Shown here in pieces: positions 36,304 through 47,163 of a DNA stretch of 64,000 nucleotides. The translations under genes and the position numbers were made by a program. The notes beneath the pieces are model-generated. The model was not told the origin of the DNA. It worked only from the letters and a program-made list of their open reading frames with translations, and did not search any database. The stretch is from Shewanella sp. Lineage in GTDB: Bacteria > Pseudomonadota > Gammaproteobacteria > Enterobacterales > Shewanellaceae. Within the stretch, counting starts at the first letter, position 1. Each line of letters begins with the position of its first letter. The stretch covers positions 20,048 to 84,047 of the forward strand of contig NZ_JABSSM010000005.1 in NCBI RefSeq assembly GCF_013214165.1. Direction: 5' to 3'.

Positions 36304-37805
36304 TAGATTATTACCACGTCGAACTTATTTTGAGCATACATGGGCTCATTCTTAAGCTTAACTTGTTTACCAATATAGACGCCGAGTTCGGCGATCAGAT
36401 GGCTCTCTTCACCCGTCAAACTGTTATGAACCGCGGGCGAGCAATACACTAAAAACTCGTCTGCGTCATAGGTGCGGTTGAGTCTGATGATCTCTCTGAA
36501 GATCTCATAAGACACGGTCTCAACCGTCTTCAGACTCCCGGTGCCTAAACATACCGGACACTCTCCACACAAGACATGCTCTAAACTCTCTCTGGTACGT
36601 TTGCGAGTCATCTCCACTAAGCCTAAACCAGAGAAACCACTAATATTAGTTTTAACCCGATCCAGAGATAGCGCAAGCTCCAGGCTATTAAGCACGCGTT
36701 TTTGATGCTCAGTATCCAGCATATCGATAAAATCTATGATGATGATGCCGCCAAGATTACGCAGCCTCAACTGACGAGCGATGGCTTGAGTCGCTTCGAG
36801 GTTAGTATTGAAGATGGTATCTTCGAGATTTCGATGGCCGACGAACGCCCCCGTATTGATATCCACCGTCGTCATGGCTTCGGTCTGATCTATGATCAGG
36901 TAGCCCCCAGATTTCAATTCAACTTTGCGCCCCAATGCTCGCTGCGCTTCATTTTCAACATCATAGAGATCGAAAATAGGCACAGGGCCTGAGTAATGCT
37001 CAATTTTGTCGGCAATCTCAGGCATAAATTCTTGGGCGAATGCCAGCAGCTCATCGAAGGTCTTGCTAGAATCGACCTTGATCTTATCGAGCTCGGTGCC
37101 GACGAAATCACGCACGATGCGCACAGGCAGTGCCAGATCTTGATATAGCAGAGACACACCCGGACGCTTGCGTCGCTCACTGACCTTGGCCCACACCCGG
37201 CGAAGGAATGCGGCATCCTGGACTAGCTCTTGCTCACCGGCACTCTCAGCCGCGGTGCGAATGATAAAGCCGCCATCTTCATCGACAAAAGGCTGTGTTA
37301 AGCCTTTCAAACGGGCACGAACCGCTTCAGACTCGATACGCTGAGAAACCCCGATATGACTCGAGCCGGGCATAAACACCAGATAGCGAGAGGGTAAGGT
37401 GATATCCGTCGTCAGCCGAGCCCCCTTGGTACCTAAGGGATCTTTCACTACTTGTACTATGATATCTTGCCCTTGCCTTACCAGCTGAGCGATATCGCGT
37501 ACCACGAAGTTACCCTTCTCGACATCGGCAACACACTCGGTGTGAGGTACGATATCAGAGGCATGCAAGAAGGCCGCCTTATCCAGGCCGATATCAACAA
37601 ATGCCGCCTGCATTCCCGGCAAGACACGACTCACCTTGCCCTTGTAAATATTGCCCACCAGGCCGCGTTTCATTCGCCTCTCGATATGGACTTCCTGCAA
37701 CACGCCATGTTCAACCAAGGCGACGCGGGCTTCCGTGGGAGTCACATTGATCAATAGTTCAGAACCCATCTTTCTCTGTACTCTGTTTCTGACTATGCGA
37801 CTCAT
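36303..37805 (-). CDS. rng: Ribonuclease G
   Basis: A 500-residue RNase E/G family endoribonuclease without the long C-terminal scaffold of RNase E. It has the S1-like domain (GLVGNIYKGKVSRVLPGMQAAFVDIGL), the 5' sensor/RNase H region, catalytic Asp residues (TVDINTGAF and IIIDFIDML) and the zinc-link CGECPVC. It matures 16S rRNA. E. coli RNase G starts at a position matching MGSELLINVTP (37769), but only the ATG at 37805 has a purine-rich ribosome site (AAGAGAG), so 12 extra residues are likely. It is part of mreBCD-maf-rng-yhdP. Confidence 0.95.
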   Translation of the reverse strand: MSRIVRNRVQRKMGSELLINVTPTEARVALVEHGVLQEVHIERRMKRGLVGNIYKGKVSRVLPGMQAAFVDIGLDKAAFLHASDIVPHTECVADVEKGNFVVRDIAQLVRQGQDIIVQVVKDPLGTKGARLTTDITLPSRYLVFMPGSSHIGVSQRIESEAVRARLKGLTQPFVDEDGGFIIRTAAESAGEQELVQDAAFLRRVWAKVSERRKRPGVSLLYQDLALPVRIVRDFVGTELDKIKVDSSKTFDELLAFAQEFMPEIADKIEHYSGPVPIFDLYDVENEAQRALGRKVELKSGGYLIIDQTEAMTTVDINTGAFVGHRNLEDTIFNTNLEATQAIARQLRLRNLGGIIIIDFIDMLDTEHQKRVLNSLELALSLDRVKTNISGFSGLGLVEMTRKRTRESLEHVLCGECPVCLGTGSLKTVETVSYEIFREIIRLNRTYDADEFLVYCSPAVHNSLTGEESHLIAELGVYIGKQVKLKNEPMYAQNKFDVVII

Positions 37806-37841
37806 ATTTACACTCTCTTTTATTAGGGTTTCAGTTTCCAG

Positions 37842-37860
37842 GTTCTAGGGCCTAGATAAC
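37842..37860. repeat. Small CTAG palindrome between maf and rng
   Basis: GGTTCTAGGGCCTAGATAAC contains CTAGG/CCTAG with a one-base loop, in the same style as the longer CTAG tracts in this window. Confidence 0.5.
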
Positions 37861-37861
37861 G

Positions 37862-38458
37862 TTATAAAATGTTCATTTCTTGCAGTAGCGCTCGGGTCTC
37901 TACCATAGGCAAGCCCACTACAGCAGAATAGCTGCCATCTATGCGCTCGACAAAGCTGCCACCTAAGGCCTGGATACCATAGGCGCCGGCTTTATCCATG
38001 GGTTCGCCAGTAGCGATATAGGCCAAGATATCCTGCTCGGTTAAGCGGCAAAATTGTACCTTGGTCTCAACCAGGCGCGTCACCGTCTTGCTCCCATCCG
38101 TTAAAGCCACAGCCGTCATGACGCTATGAACCTGACCCGATAACTGGGATAGTATCTTCAGGGCATCGGCTTCGTCGACGGGTTTACCTAAAATCTTATC
38201 GCCTAATAGCACTATGGTATCTGAACCAAGTACCACTGGGGTTCCCTCGACTCGACACAAGTCCAGCCCTGCTAGGGCCTTTTCTACTGCCAGACGAGAC
38301 ACGAACACTTGAGGCGTCTCTCCGGGGATATGACTCTCATCGATATCCGCCGCCAGGGTAGTAAAACTAAAATCGGCACGTGAAAAACCTAACTGAGTCA
38401 GTATCTCTTTTCTACGCGGGGAGGCCGAAGCCAATACCAGAGGAGCGAAAGAAGCCAT
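37862..38458 (-). CDS. maf: Maf nucleotide pyrophosphatase (YhdE type)
   Basis: A 198-residue Maf-family protein: [14 protein letters not shown] at the N-terminus, then [18 protein letters not shown], and YAGKAGAYG-like [31 protein letters not shown]. Enzymes of this type hydrolyse dTTP, UTP and modified nucleotides to monophosphates. It starts one base after mreD, in the conserved mreD-maf-rng order. Confidence 0.93.
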   Translation of the reverse strand: MASFAPLVLASASPRRKEILTQLGFSRADFSFTTLAADIDESHIPGETPQVFVSRLAVEKALAGLDLCRVEGTPVVLGSDTIVLLGDKILGKPVDEADALKILSQLSGQVHSVMTAVALTDGSKTVTRLVETKVQFCRLTEQDILAYIATGEPMDKAGAYGIQALGGSFVERIDGSYSAVVGLPMVETRALLQEMNIL

Positions 38459-38459
38459 T

Positions 38460-38954
38460 TCATCTCACCTTATATAAACGTCGTAAGCGACGTAACATCC
38501 AAAATACCCAGGGCCAGATAATCAAACTGGAAATAGCGGGCAAGAACAGGTTCACATCGAATGTGACTGTGGCAGTCGACACCGCAAATTGAACCCAAAA
38601 CACCACCAGATGATGCAGGCAGACTAGACTAGAAATCATCAAGGCCTGCTGCCACATGGGGAAGTTACGCAAGCGCTGAAAATGAAGTACCACCACGTAG
38701 ACGACTAATGACATGGCTAGCGCACGAATACCTAAGTGAGCCCCCAGCAAGATATCTAACATCACCCCGAGTGCAAAGGCTGATAAAATATTGTATCTGT
38801 GGGGTAACGCCATAGCCCAATAGATGATAACCAGTAATAACCAGTCGGGACGCCAGGCTTCGACTATATCCGGCAAGGGCATGATCTGTAATAACATGGC
38901 GCCGAGAAGGCTTAACCACACCACCCAACGGCCATTGGCAATATGCATGCTCAT
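38460..38954 (-). CDS. mreD: Rod-shape determining protein MreD
   Basis: A 164-residue inner-membrane protein with about five membrane segments, including [20 protein letters not shown] and [13 protein letters not shown], typical of MreD. It works with MreB and MreC in lateral wall synthesis. Its start overlaps the mreC stop by four bases (ATGA). Confidence 0.93.
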   Translation of the reverse strand: MSMHIANGRWVVWLSLLGAMLLQIMPLPDIVEAWRPDWLLLVIIYWAMALPHRYNILSAFALGVMLDILLGAHLGIRALAMSLVVYVVVLHFQRLRNFPMWQQALMISSLVCLHHLVVFWVQFAVSTATVTFDVNLFLPAISSLIIWPWVFWMLRRLRRLYKVR

Positions 38955-39859
38955 TCGCTCACCTCTTGCTTAGCTTCAGACTTAAGCTCTAATTTCATGC
39001 CACTGGATTGAGCTACAGGAATGTCATTATGATCTTGGCTGTGTTCGAGTTCATCGGGCCAAATAAGCAGCAAGTATCGAATACGATCTAATGCCGCCAA
39101 TGGTTGAGCCGTGACCGTGGCGTAACTCTGGCCATCATCTTTAATCACGCTTATCACACGAGCCACTGGATAGCCTTCGGGAAAACGATTACCTAGCCCG
39201 GAGGACACCAGCAGATCGGCGACACGAATATCTGTGCTCTTAGAAACAAATTTAAGTTCCAGCTCATCGAGCACACCCGTGCCATGCACCACCAGACGCA
39301 CATCGTTACGTGTTATACGCACAGGAATAGCGTGAGTGACATCTGAAATAAGCAGCACTCGACTGGTTAACTCACTGACTTGCACTATTTGGCCTACGAC
39401 ACCTTGTGCATCCACCACAGGCTGGCCAACAAACACGCCGGTTCTTTGCCCTTGGTTTAACACCACATATTGATGATAGGGGTCGCTGGCAATTGCCATC
39501 ACCTCGGCAACCACTTTCTTGGAATCCATGTGTACGGGAGAGCCCAGCAAGCCACGCAAACGATCATTTTCCTGTCTTAGATGCTCGAAACGCTGCAGAC
39601 GCTCACTCATCAGCAGCTGTTGACGCAATAGCGCCTTGTTTTGTTTAGCCAGCATGTCGCGAGTCGCAAGATTCTCGGCAGACCAATCGAGCAGGGCGCC
39701 GGGCACATTGGCAACGTATTGCAGTGGGCTTAGAACAGAAGAAATAGATTGACGAACAGGATCGAGCCGGCCGTTGGCCACAATGAGGATCACCGACAAA
39801 ATAATAGCCAGTGTTAATCTAAACTGGTTTGAAATACCACGAGCAAAAATGGGCTTCAT
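38951..39859 (-). CDS. mreC: Rod-shape determining protein MreC
   Basis: A 302-residue bitopic protein: short cytoplasmic N-terminus, one membrane helix (about 12-28), a coiled coil (about 70-100) and a beta-rich periplasmic domain (VAEVMAIASDPYHQYVVLNQGQRTGVFVGQPVVDAQGVVGQ). MreC is a scaffold for the cell-elongation complex. The tail (about 275-302) is charged and probably disordered. Confidence 0.94.
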   Translation of the reverse strand: MKPIFARGISNQFRLTLAIILSVILIVANGRLDPVRQSISSVLSPLQYVANVPGALLDWSAENLATRDMLAKQNKALLRQQLLMSERLQRFEHLRQENDRLRGLLGSPVHMDSKKVVAEVMAIASDPYHQYVVLNQGQRTGVFVGQPVVDAQGVVGQIVQVSELTSRVLLISDVTHAIPVRITRNDVRLVVHGTGVLDELELKFVSKSTDIRVADLLVSSGLGNRFPEGYPVARVISVIKDDGQSYATVTAQPLAALDRIRYLLLIWPDELEHSQDHNDIPVAQSSGMKLELKSEAKQEVSE

Positions 39860-39952
39860 AAAAAACTATAAGTGGTTACGAAATACTAATGAGTATTCAT
39901 GGGATCATAAAAACAAAATCAGGTTTTATGCCCTATGGCGATAATGAGGCAC

Positions 39953-39980
39953 AAAAAAAAGGCGGGTTAACACCGCCTCA
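39953..39980 (-). terminator. Terminator-like hairpin between mreB and mreC
   Basis: On the minus strand AGGCGG, loop, CCGCCT followed by eight T. It probably reduces read-through so that mreB is made in excess of mreCD. Confidence 0.85.
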
Positions 39981-39990
39981 TTCGACCCAA

Positions 39991-41318
<1,328 letters not shown>

Positions 41319-44300
41319 CTAATTAACTTCCCGCCAATAGATCACTTTATCGTGACCACGATAAGTGCCAAAGAAAGCACTCGCTCTTGGGTCGTATAGC
41401 CCATTAACGTTACTGGCATCGTAATTCCAAAACCATTTAAGCCAAGGTTCGACATGCTGTTTAAGCGGTACTACACCAGTAGCATTTGGAACAGTGAAAT
41501 ATATTTGATTCATACCCGCTTGTATTGTGCCGCTTTGTAAGGTTAGTCCAGCATTACTATGCGCCGTAATCGCTGGGAAGCCTGTAGGAAACTGCATATT
41601 CATGCCTGTCGTGACCGTTTCCCCATTATCCGCTGAAGAAGCAGTATTATAAATAGAACACAGATCCTCCTCATTGACTATCCAAGTCGGGACACTCTCG
41701 GCTACTGAGCTCACATATTCAGTGCGTATTGGCAAGCGTAGGCTTTCAGACTCAGGTCCATAGCCGTTTTCAAGAATCATACGGCCATAGCGTTGTTGCA
41801 TATTTTTATCTTTACCAATATCGGTAAAGGTAAAGCCAATACATTGCGAATTAGCATCAGATTGGAAACAAATGCCATCATTATCAGTCACATCTAAAGC
41901 AAGTAAATCCAAATGAAATAACGCATTGAATGGTGCAACAGCCGAAGCTGTTCTTAAATAATTAACCTGAGCACCAGCAAGGTAGGCGGCGGGTTCACTC
42001 GAAAACATCACTGCGCCGGAAAGCGCCGGGTCATCTCTGTCATCGAGCCTTGCAATACCGCTATTATCGCTATAACTACGACCCGACCATTGGTTCTGTT
42101 CAGAAGAGTCCTGGTCTCGATAGCGCCACCAAGGCGCTATTTGGTAATTACTGGTCACACTTGTAGAGCTGGACTTGCCAATGACTCGTATCTTAGGTTC
42201 TACTGCAGATAAGAAACTAAAAGGCTGATCCATATAGGTAAAGCTACCGCATGCGTTCGATACTTCGGGGGTATTGCCAATTATTTCCAAATAAGCAGGC
42301 GTAAAACGACCAAAGACTTCGCTACTAGACTTATCTTGGGCAATGATAACCCCTTGATAATTTAAATCTTGGCTGAGCTCTGCAGTCACTGTGCCCACCT
42401 CACTCCAACTTTGAACACGAGTTACCCAAGTTTCCCCGGCTATAAGCTCAAAGTTAATTGAAGTCTCTCCAAAGCTACCGTCACTACCTGTAGATGGCTG
42501 ATCTACTCTTGCTGTGATTGCTATATTGTCCAACTTGAAATTTTGTAGTGCTGTATTATTACTGAAGTCGGTGTCGTCATCAGACTCCCAACAAACAGCC
42601 TTCATTGCCATATTAAAATCATCACCAGCTTTAGCGAGCACCTGACAGTTGGCATCGTATGGGTCCCCACCAATACACGTCTTATTGCCACTCGTATTAA
42701 AGAAATGAAAACCCGCAGCAGCAGCGGTAAAATCATCTGAATATTCAAGTAGCAGCTCTTCGGTGCCATTAGGAGTGTTCACCGTATGTCTGTGGGATGC
42801 TGTCAACGTGACCACTCCAGCTTCTGGATAATTGGCCTTTAACTCGGCTTTACCGTCCGCATTAAAACGCACATTTAAACTCTTTGTATCACCACCATCA
42901 ATGTCCACACTCGCTGTTGGCACATTCAAACTACTCAGTATCAGTGCTGCCTGATTATTAACAGAGCTGGGTGTTTTGTACTCAAAATTAAAATCTATCG
43001 CCTTAGTTTGATTACTAAAAAGGGGGACACATTCTTGCGTCTGGGGGTCCTTTTTCACTGCAAACAATTCAAAGCTAGCAGTATCTTTGCAAGAGCTAGT
43101 ATTAGGCACATCGAAGTAAAAACCAGTATCTTCATAGACTAATTTACATTGTTCGATATCTAACACCTCTGTACCGTCTATAAAACAACGATAAGAACCG
43201 GACGGAGCTGTAGCGCCGAGACCAACGATAACCAGCCCACCGTCAGCATGCCAGAGCGATGCTGGGGGTATTGTATGTCCAGTAAAGTTAATCGTACTGT
43301 ATAGGTCACCATTTTTGGTCAAGTCGACAGTGGATAAGACTGAAGTTTCAGCAGTGCAATCAGGATTAGCACAAGCACGAATAAGTATATCCTTTGCCGT
43401 GCAGCTAATTGCGCCAGATGAGAACTCTATACGATAATGATTCGTCGCCGCAGGCTCGGCGGATGCCTCGAAGGCAAAATAGCCAATATCTTCTGCGAGG
43501 TGAAACCGCTCGGCATCGAGTTGCTGATCTTCATCTAGGGCAAAGCTCACGCTATTGTTAAATTCTGCATGACGACAGCGCCTTGTCCAACCACCATCGG
43601 CACCACGACGTGAGTTTTTATTGGCTATTACGTAGGGCTGGCTAGCATAGGTATGTTGATAAGTAGTCGCATAGGCACATTGCTGGCTCAGTGTGCGGGC
43701 GTTGCCCCCCGCATTGTGATTCAGTGCATAGCCAAACTCATACAAGATATTCTCGCCGTTGACCCGCATGGAACCAGCGCCAAGCCCGGCAACATAGCCT
43801 AAGGTTTCATCTTGATTGATCGGGGCACTGACTTGCGATGCCTCGATGGCTATATCGAATTCATCTCCATGGACGCTCACACTATTAATCACGGTAGTAA
43901 TAAAGCGATTATTGCTCTTAGTCTGAGCCTGTCCAACCATAGCGGGCTTGGCACCAAACTTGTGCCTAAAGCTGACCTCTTCGTAGCCACGACCAGGTAA
44001 GGCTAAGCGATTACCTTGATATTTTTTCGTCTCTATCTTACCCGCTTGCAACGCCTTGCCACGCGCTAGAAAACGATAGCCTGACTCCATGACAAAATAA
44101 TCCACATCAGGCATAAGATCAGCGGACACCCTGTTGTCCGGCGCATCCTCTTGAGCGATAGACGCAGATGCGGCGCTGCTAGCGCTCAGCTTCACTGACG
44201 ATGGACCATCCTGGACAGTGTTGGCGCCATCTATGGTCGGCATCAAGATGATCACTGGGGCTGTGACATAGCTATTGGCGAAATGAATCTCGGCGTTGCC

Positions 44301-45767
44301 ATTGCCGTCCAAACTGACACGACCAAACTCAAATTGAGGAAATGGACAGGTTAAATATGCCGATGCCGGTACCTTGACTAGACTCGATGCCGACGGCGGC
44401 TGCCAATACAGATGATAGGCTTCAGCCCCGGTCGCCTCATGGAAACGCAGCTCTATTTTATGTGTGCCTTGAGCTAAAGATATCTCCCCGGTCTCACACG
44501 GAAAACCACACTGGCCATGCAAGCCATAAAAGCCAACCACAACTTGGCCGTCAATCAAGAGTTCTATCGCGTCATCACCATCGATACCGAAGGTATATTT
44601 TCCCGATTCAGGCACATCAATATAACCTTCAAAGATACCTGCATAATTATCCCCCTGACTCGAATGAGGGCTAATATTGCTACCAAAGCCTTCAATGCGA
44701 GACTCTATGGATTCACCGAGCTGGTGCGTCGTGGTTTTTACTGTGTCGACAAGATCATTAAACTCAGCGTGATCTACCGGACTGGTATATTGCCCCGTCT
44801 TCCAGCCTGTGGCGTCATAGGTTCGATAGGTGATACCGGCGACTCCAGCCTGCTCTGCCGGGCACTGCAGTGGAATAACGGGTAATACTGGTTCAACATC
44901 ACAATTAGGAGTGACATCTATTTGGCTAGCGCTATTGGTAAAAATAACCCTACTATTACCTTCTAACTCAACGTCTTTACCACCCGATACTGCCCCTTCG
45001 ACAGAAGAGCTGCCTTTTAACTTCACTTTTTTCTCTGAAACTACATGTGCTGTTAGATAAGTTGATCCTTGTAGCTCAAAGTCTCCATAGCTGTATATCA
45101 ATAACTGCTCGGCACTATAGGCCAAACTGCTATTTTTATGTGTATATTTATGTTTTTTATCTATAAACCAACTGACAGTGCCATTCTGGGGGTAGATAAC
45201 ATTCACACCACTGTTGATCTCTAGGTGCTCAATCCAATATTGACCCGGTGCGAATTCTAAGGTGCCACTCTCGGCCTTCAGGTGTTTAATCTTATACACA
45301 CCATTTGTCGTGGTGAAAGTGATCTTACGATCCGCACCATCTTTTAAATGAATGGTCCCGTATTCACCCGCAGTTACCTGTACCTCCGGCTCAGAATTGC
45401 TGGTTTCAACCTTTTCGTTACTAGCAGACTTACATTGTTTAAAATCGATCCTGTCGAGGGGTAATGATGAGGGGATCTGAGAAGCAGTACATTGAACTCC
45501 TGAGCCTGAGCTAGGCAAGCAAGCAGTCTTATTATCCTCGACTTTATCGGCAGGCAATACTCCATCGCTGGGTGCATTTTCAAGACCTGAATTACCTTTA
45601 AACTTAATTTTTCCTTTCTTATCATGTGAATTGACTCCCTCGATGAAGACTTCAGTCCAATCGCTAGCCGACACCCGAGCGGAGTACATGAGTGGAGCTG
45701 AGACTGCAATAAAGAATACACCAGCTAGGATTAGGGCTCTGCGCCAATTGATATCCATATTAGTCAC
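41319..45767 (-). CDS. mshQ: MshQ, MSHA pilus-associated large protein with PA14 domain
   Basis: A 1482-residue secreted protein, last gene of the msh operon. It has an N-terminal signal/membrane segment (about 10-32), a beta-helix-like region (to about 290), then a PA14 lectin-like domain (about 307-455: GITYRTYD, FEGYIDVPESGKYTFGIDGDDAIELLIDGQVVV). After that come long beta-rich regions and a C-terminal DUF6701-type domain. PA14 domains often bind sugars, so this may be the adhesive tip. The start is GTG at 45767, overlapping mshP and with GGAGG nine bases upstream; ATG at 45758 is the alternative. Confidence 0.9.
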   Translation of the reverse strand: MTNMDINWRRALILAGVFFIAVSAPLMYSARVSASDWTEVFIEGVNSHDKKGKIKFKGNSGLENAPSDGVLPADKVEDNKTACLPSSGSGVQCTASQIPSSLPLDRIDFKQCKSASNEKVETSNSEPEVQVTAGEYGTIHLKDGADRKITFTTTNGVYKIKHLKAESGTLEFAPGQYWIEHLEINSGVNVIYPQNGTVSWFIDKKHKYTHKNSSLAYSAEQLLIYSYGDFELQGSTYLTAHVVSEKKVKLKGSSSVEGAVSGGKDVELEGNSRVIFTNSASQIDVTPNCDVEPVLPVIPLQCPAEQAGVAGITYRTYDATGWKTGQYTSPVDHAEFNDLVDTVKTTTHQLGESIESRIEGFGSNISPHSSQGDNYAGIFEGYIDVPESGKYTFGIDGDDAIELLIDGQVVVGFYGLHGQCGFPCETGEISLAQGTHKIELRFHEATGAEAYHLYWQPPSASSLVKVPASAYLTCPFPQFEFGRVSLDGNGNAEIHFANSYVTAPVIILMPTIDGANTVQDGPSSVKLSASSAASASIAQEDAPDNRVSADLMPDVDYFVMESGYRFLARGKALQAGKIETKKYQGNRLALPGRGYEEVSFRHKFGAKPAMVGQAQTKSNNRFITTVINSVSVHGDEFDIAIEASQVSAPINQDETLGYVAGLGAGSMRVNGENILYEFGYALNHNAGGNARTLSQQCAYATTYQHTYASQPYVIANKNSRRGADGGWTRRCRHAEFNNSVSFALDEDQQLDAERFHLAEDIGYFAFEASAEPAATNHYRIEFSSGAISCTAKDILIRACANPDCTAETSVLSTVDLTKNGDLYSTINFTGHTIPPASLWHADGGLVIVGLGATAPSGSYRCFIDGTEVLDIEQCKLVYEDTGFYFDVPNTSSCKDTASFELFAVKKDPQTQECVPLFSNQTKAIDFNFEYKTPSSVNNQAALILSSLNVPTASVDIDGGDTKSLNVRFNADGKAELKANYPEAGVVTLTASHRHTVNTPNGTEELLLEYSDDFTAAAAGFHFFNTSGNKTCIGGDPYDANCQVLAKAGDDFNMAMKAVCWESDDDTDFSNNTALQNFKLDNIAITARVDQPSTGSDGSFGETSINFELIAGETWVTRVQSWSEVGTVTAELSQDLNYQGVIIAQDKSSSEVFGRFTPAYLEIIGNTPEVSNACGSFTYMDQPFSFLSAVEPKIRVIGKSSSTSVTSNYQIAPWWRYRDQDSSEQNQWSGRSYSDNSGIARLDDRDDPALSGAVMFSSEPAAYLAGAQVNYLRTASAVAPFNALFHLDLLALDVTDNDGICFQSDANSQCIGFTFTDIGKDKNMQQRYGRMILENGYGPESESLRLPIRTEYVSSVAESVPTWIVNEEDLCSIYNTASSADNGETVTTGMNMQFPTGFPAITAHSNAGLTLQSGTIQAGMNQIYFTVPNATGVVPLKQHVEPWLKWFWNYDASNVNGLYDPRASAFFGTYRGHDKVIYWREVN

Positions 45768-46260
45768 GGGCTTCCACCTCCACCTGACGGTTGACTCTCA
45801 GACAATTACCGCTATTGCCGCTACAATCGCCGGTTTCGCAGGTCGCCGTGCTGGTAATACGATAGTGGTTTACCGTATCAAGGAGCGTGGCGTTACAGGT
45901 CAAGGCGACCCTACAGCCATGAAAACCTGGCATATTTGGGACATCTGGGACATCCCACTCACTGCTGTCGACGCAGCTTGCTAGCGATGCATCTAGGGGA
46001 AATAACTGAGCGAGGGCGCTATCGGCACCTGAGTTGGCTGCAGCCAACGCCCGGGTGCCCCACACTTCCAAGTTGACTTGCTTGTCGGCGTCTTCGAGCA
46101 CATTGATCAAGGCTGACGCCATCAAGAACATCACTGTGATAACGAATATCCCTATCACCAAGGCACTGCCTCGCTGCTTTGCCATCCCGCTATTGAGTAG
46201 GGGGCGACTCCGAGTGCCACTTAAGCTGATATCAGCTCCTTGATTCTGATTAGGGAACAT
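45760..46260 (-). CDS. mshP: MshP, minor pilus-assembly protein
   Basis: A 166-residue protein with a hydrophobic N-terminal segment (GSALVIGIFVITVMFLMASALINVL), as in PilX/GspK-like MshP, and five mature cysteine positions toward the C-terminus. The start at 46260 overlaps the mshO stop; a later ATG at 46185 (MAKQRGSAL) matches the family start and is a good alternative. It is not a standard class III pilin (no FTLIE). Confidence 0.8.
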   Translation of the reverse strand: MFPNQNQGADISLSGTRSRPLLNSGMAKQRGSALVIGIFVITVMFLMASALINVLEDADKQVNLEVWGTRALAAANSGADSALAQLFPLDASLASCVDSSEWDVPDVPNMPGFHGCRVALTCNATLLDTVNHYRITSTATCETGDCSGNSGNCLRVNRQVEVEARD

Positions 46261-47077
46261 TGACCACCTGCACCTGATGTTGATACTGGAACGCTTGTTC
46301 ATTAACCTCAAATTGCGGTGTTAACTGCACCACGGCATTATTAATCAAGGTCCCAGGAGTATAAGATATTGGCCAATTTCCGCCTGTTATCATCACATTC
46401 TCAGCCATTAATGCGCCGTCCGTATCAGTATCGCCTGCCATATCTGCGGGTGTCGGTTGATCTGTATTAAACATATTGTAACCGCTATAACGTCTGATAT
46501 TGCCATCGGCAAAGAAGCAGTAGCTCACCGCATTGCCCACCATAAAGAAACGATTTCGTGGCGAAGCCTCACTGAAGCGTACCGCACGTTCGAAGGTCAA
46601 GGTATTACTGTCAAAGTCTTTAACGTCAAATAAGTGCCCTGTCGATGCTGTTGGCGTCGCAGCATAGATATCTGCCGGTCGCAAGGGATACACCAGTATC
46701 CTATGGTCGGTATCGATCCCTTGTGATGGCACCATCACAGTGCCAGTCAAACGAGTAGGCTCAGGAGATATAGGCAGGTCAAGATAGCTGCCGCTGGCCT
46801 GAATCGGCACGAATTCGATGCATTGGAAGGTAACGGGACTTTCCGTGACGCGCAGGCTATTGGGCACAGCATTGCGCATCTCACGGGTCATACGCTCCAT
46901 CACGAAGCGACTCTGACTCAGCACCTGATCGACAGTAGTAGATTCGACGAAGATACGTGTGCCTATGATGACAAAACTACTGACTCCAAGCACCATAACG
47001 CCGAGAATAATGATCACCATCACCATCTCAACCAAGGTGAAGCCAGATGATTTCCCCCTTCTGACACTGCTCAGCAT
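46250..47077 (-). CDS. mshO: MshO, minor prepilin
   Basis: A 275-residue prepilin: leader MLSSVRRGKSSG, cleavage before FTLVEM, then a hydrophobic helix (VIIILGVMVLGVSSFVI). The rest is a beta-rich globular domain. By position and length it is MshO, a PilW/GspJ-like tip component. The start ATG overlaps the stop of a 28-codon ORF (TAATG). Confidence 0.88.
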   Translation of the reverse strand: MLSSVRRGKSSGFTLVEMVMVIIILGVMVLGVSSFVIIGTRIFVESTTVDQVLSQSRFVMERMTREMRNAVPNSLRVTESPVTFQCIEFVPIQASGSYLDLPISPEPTRLTGTVMVPSQGIDTDHRILVYPLRPADIYAATPTASTGHLFDVKDFDSNTLTFERAVRFSEASPRNRFFMVGNAVSYCFFADGNIRRYSGYNMFNTDQPTPADMAGDTDTDGALMAENVMITGGNWPISYTPGTLINNAVVQLTPQFEVNEQAFQYQHQVQVVNVP

Positions 47078-47163
47078 TAATAACTACTCCTAACTGCATT
47101 ACCAATGCTCACTTCATTGCTAGCACTAGCGGAGCCAGAGCGCTTCTGGTTTAAGCTCAACAT
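47077..47163 (-). CDS. 28-codon micro-ORF between mshD and mshO
   Basis: Encodes a peptide starting MLSLNQKRSGSASAS and ending NAVRSSY. Its ATG overlaps the mshD stop (TGATG) and its stop overlaps the mshO ATG (TAATG), so it would be translated by coupling. The start resembles the MshO start (MLSSVRRGKSSG) and the end copies the MshD end (NAVRSNY). It looks like the product of an 86-bp duplication of the mshD/mshO junction. Whether the peptide has a role is unknown. Confidence 0.45.
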   Translation of the reverse strand: MLSLNQKRSGSASASNEVSIGNAVRSSY

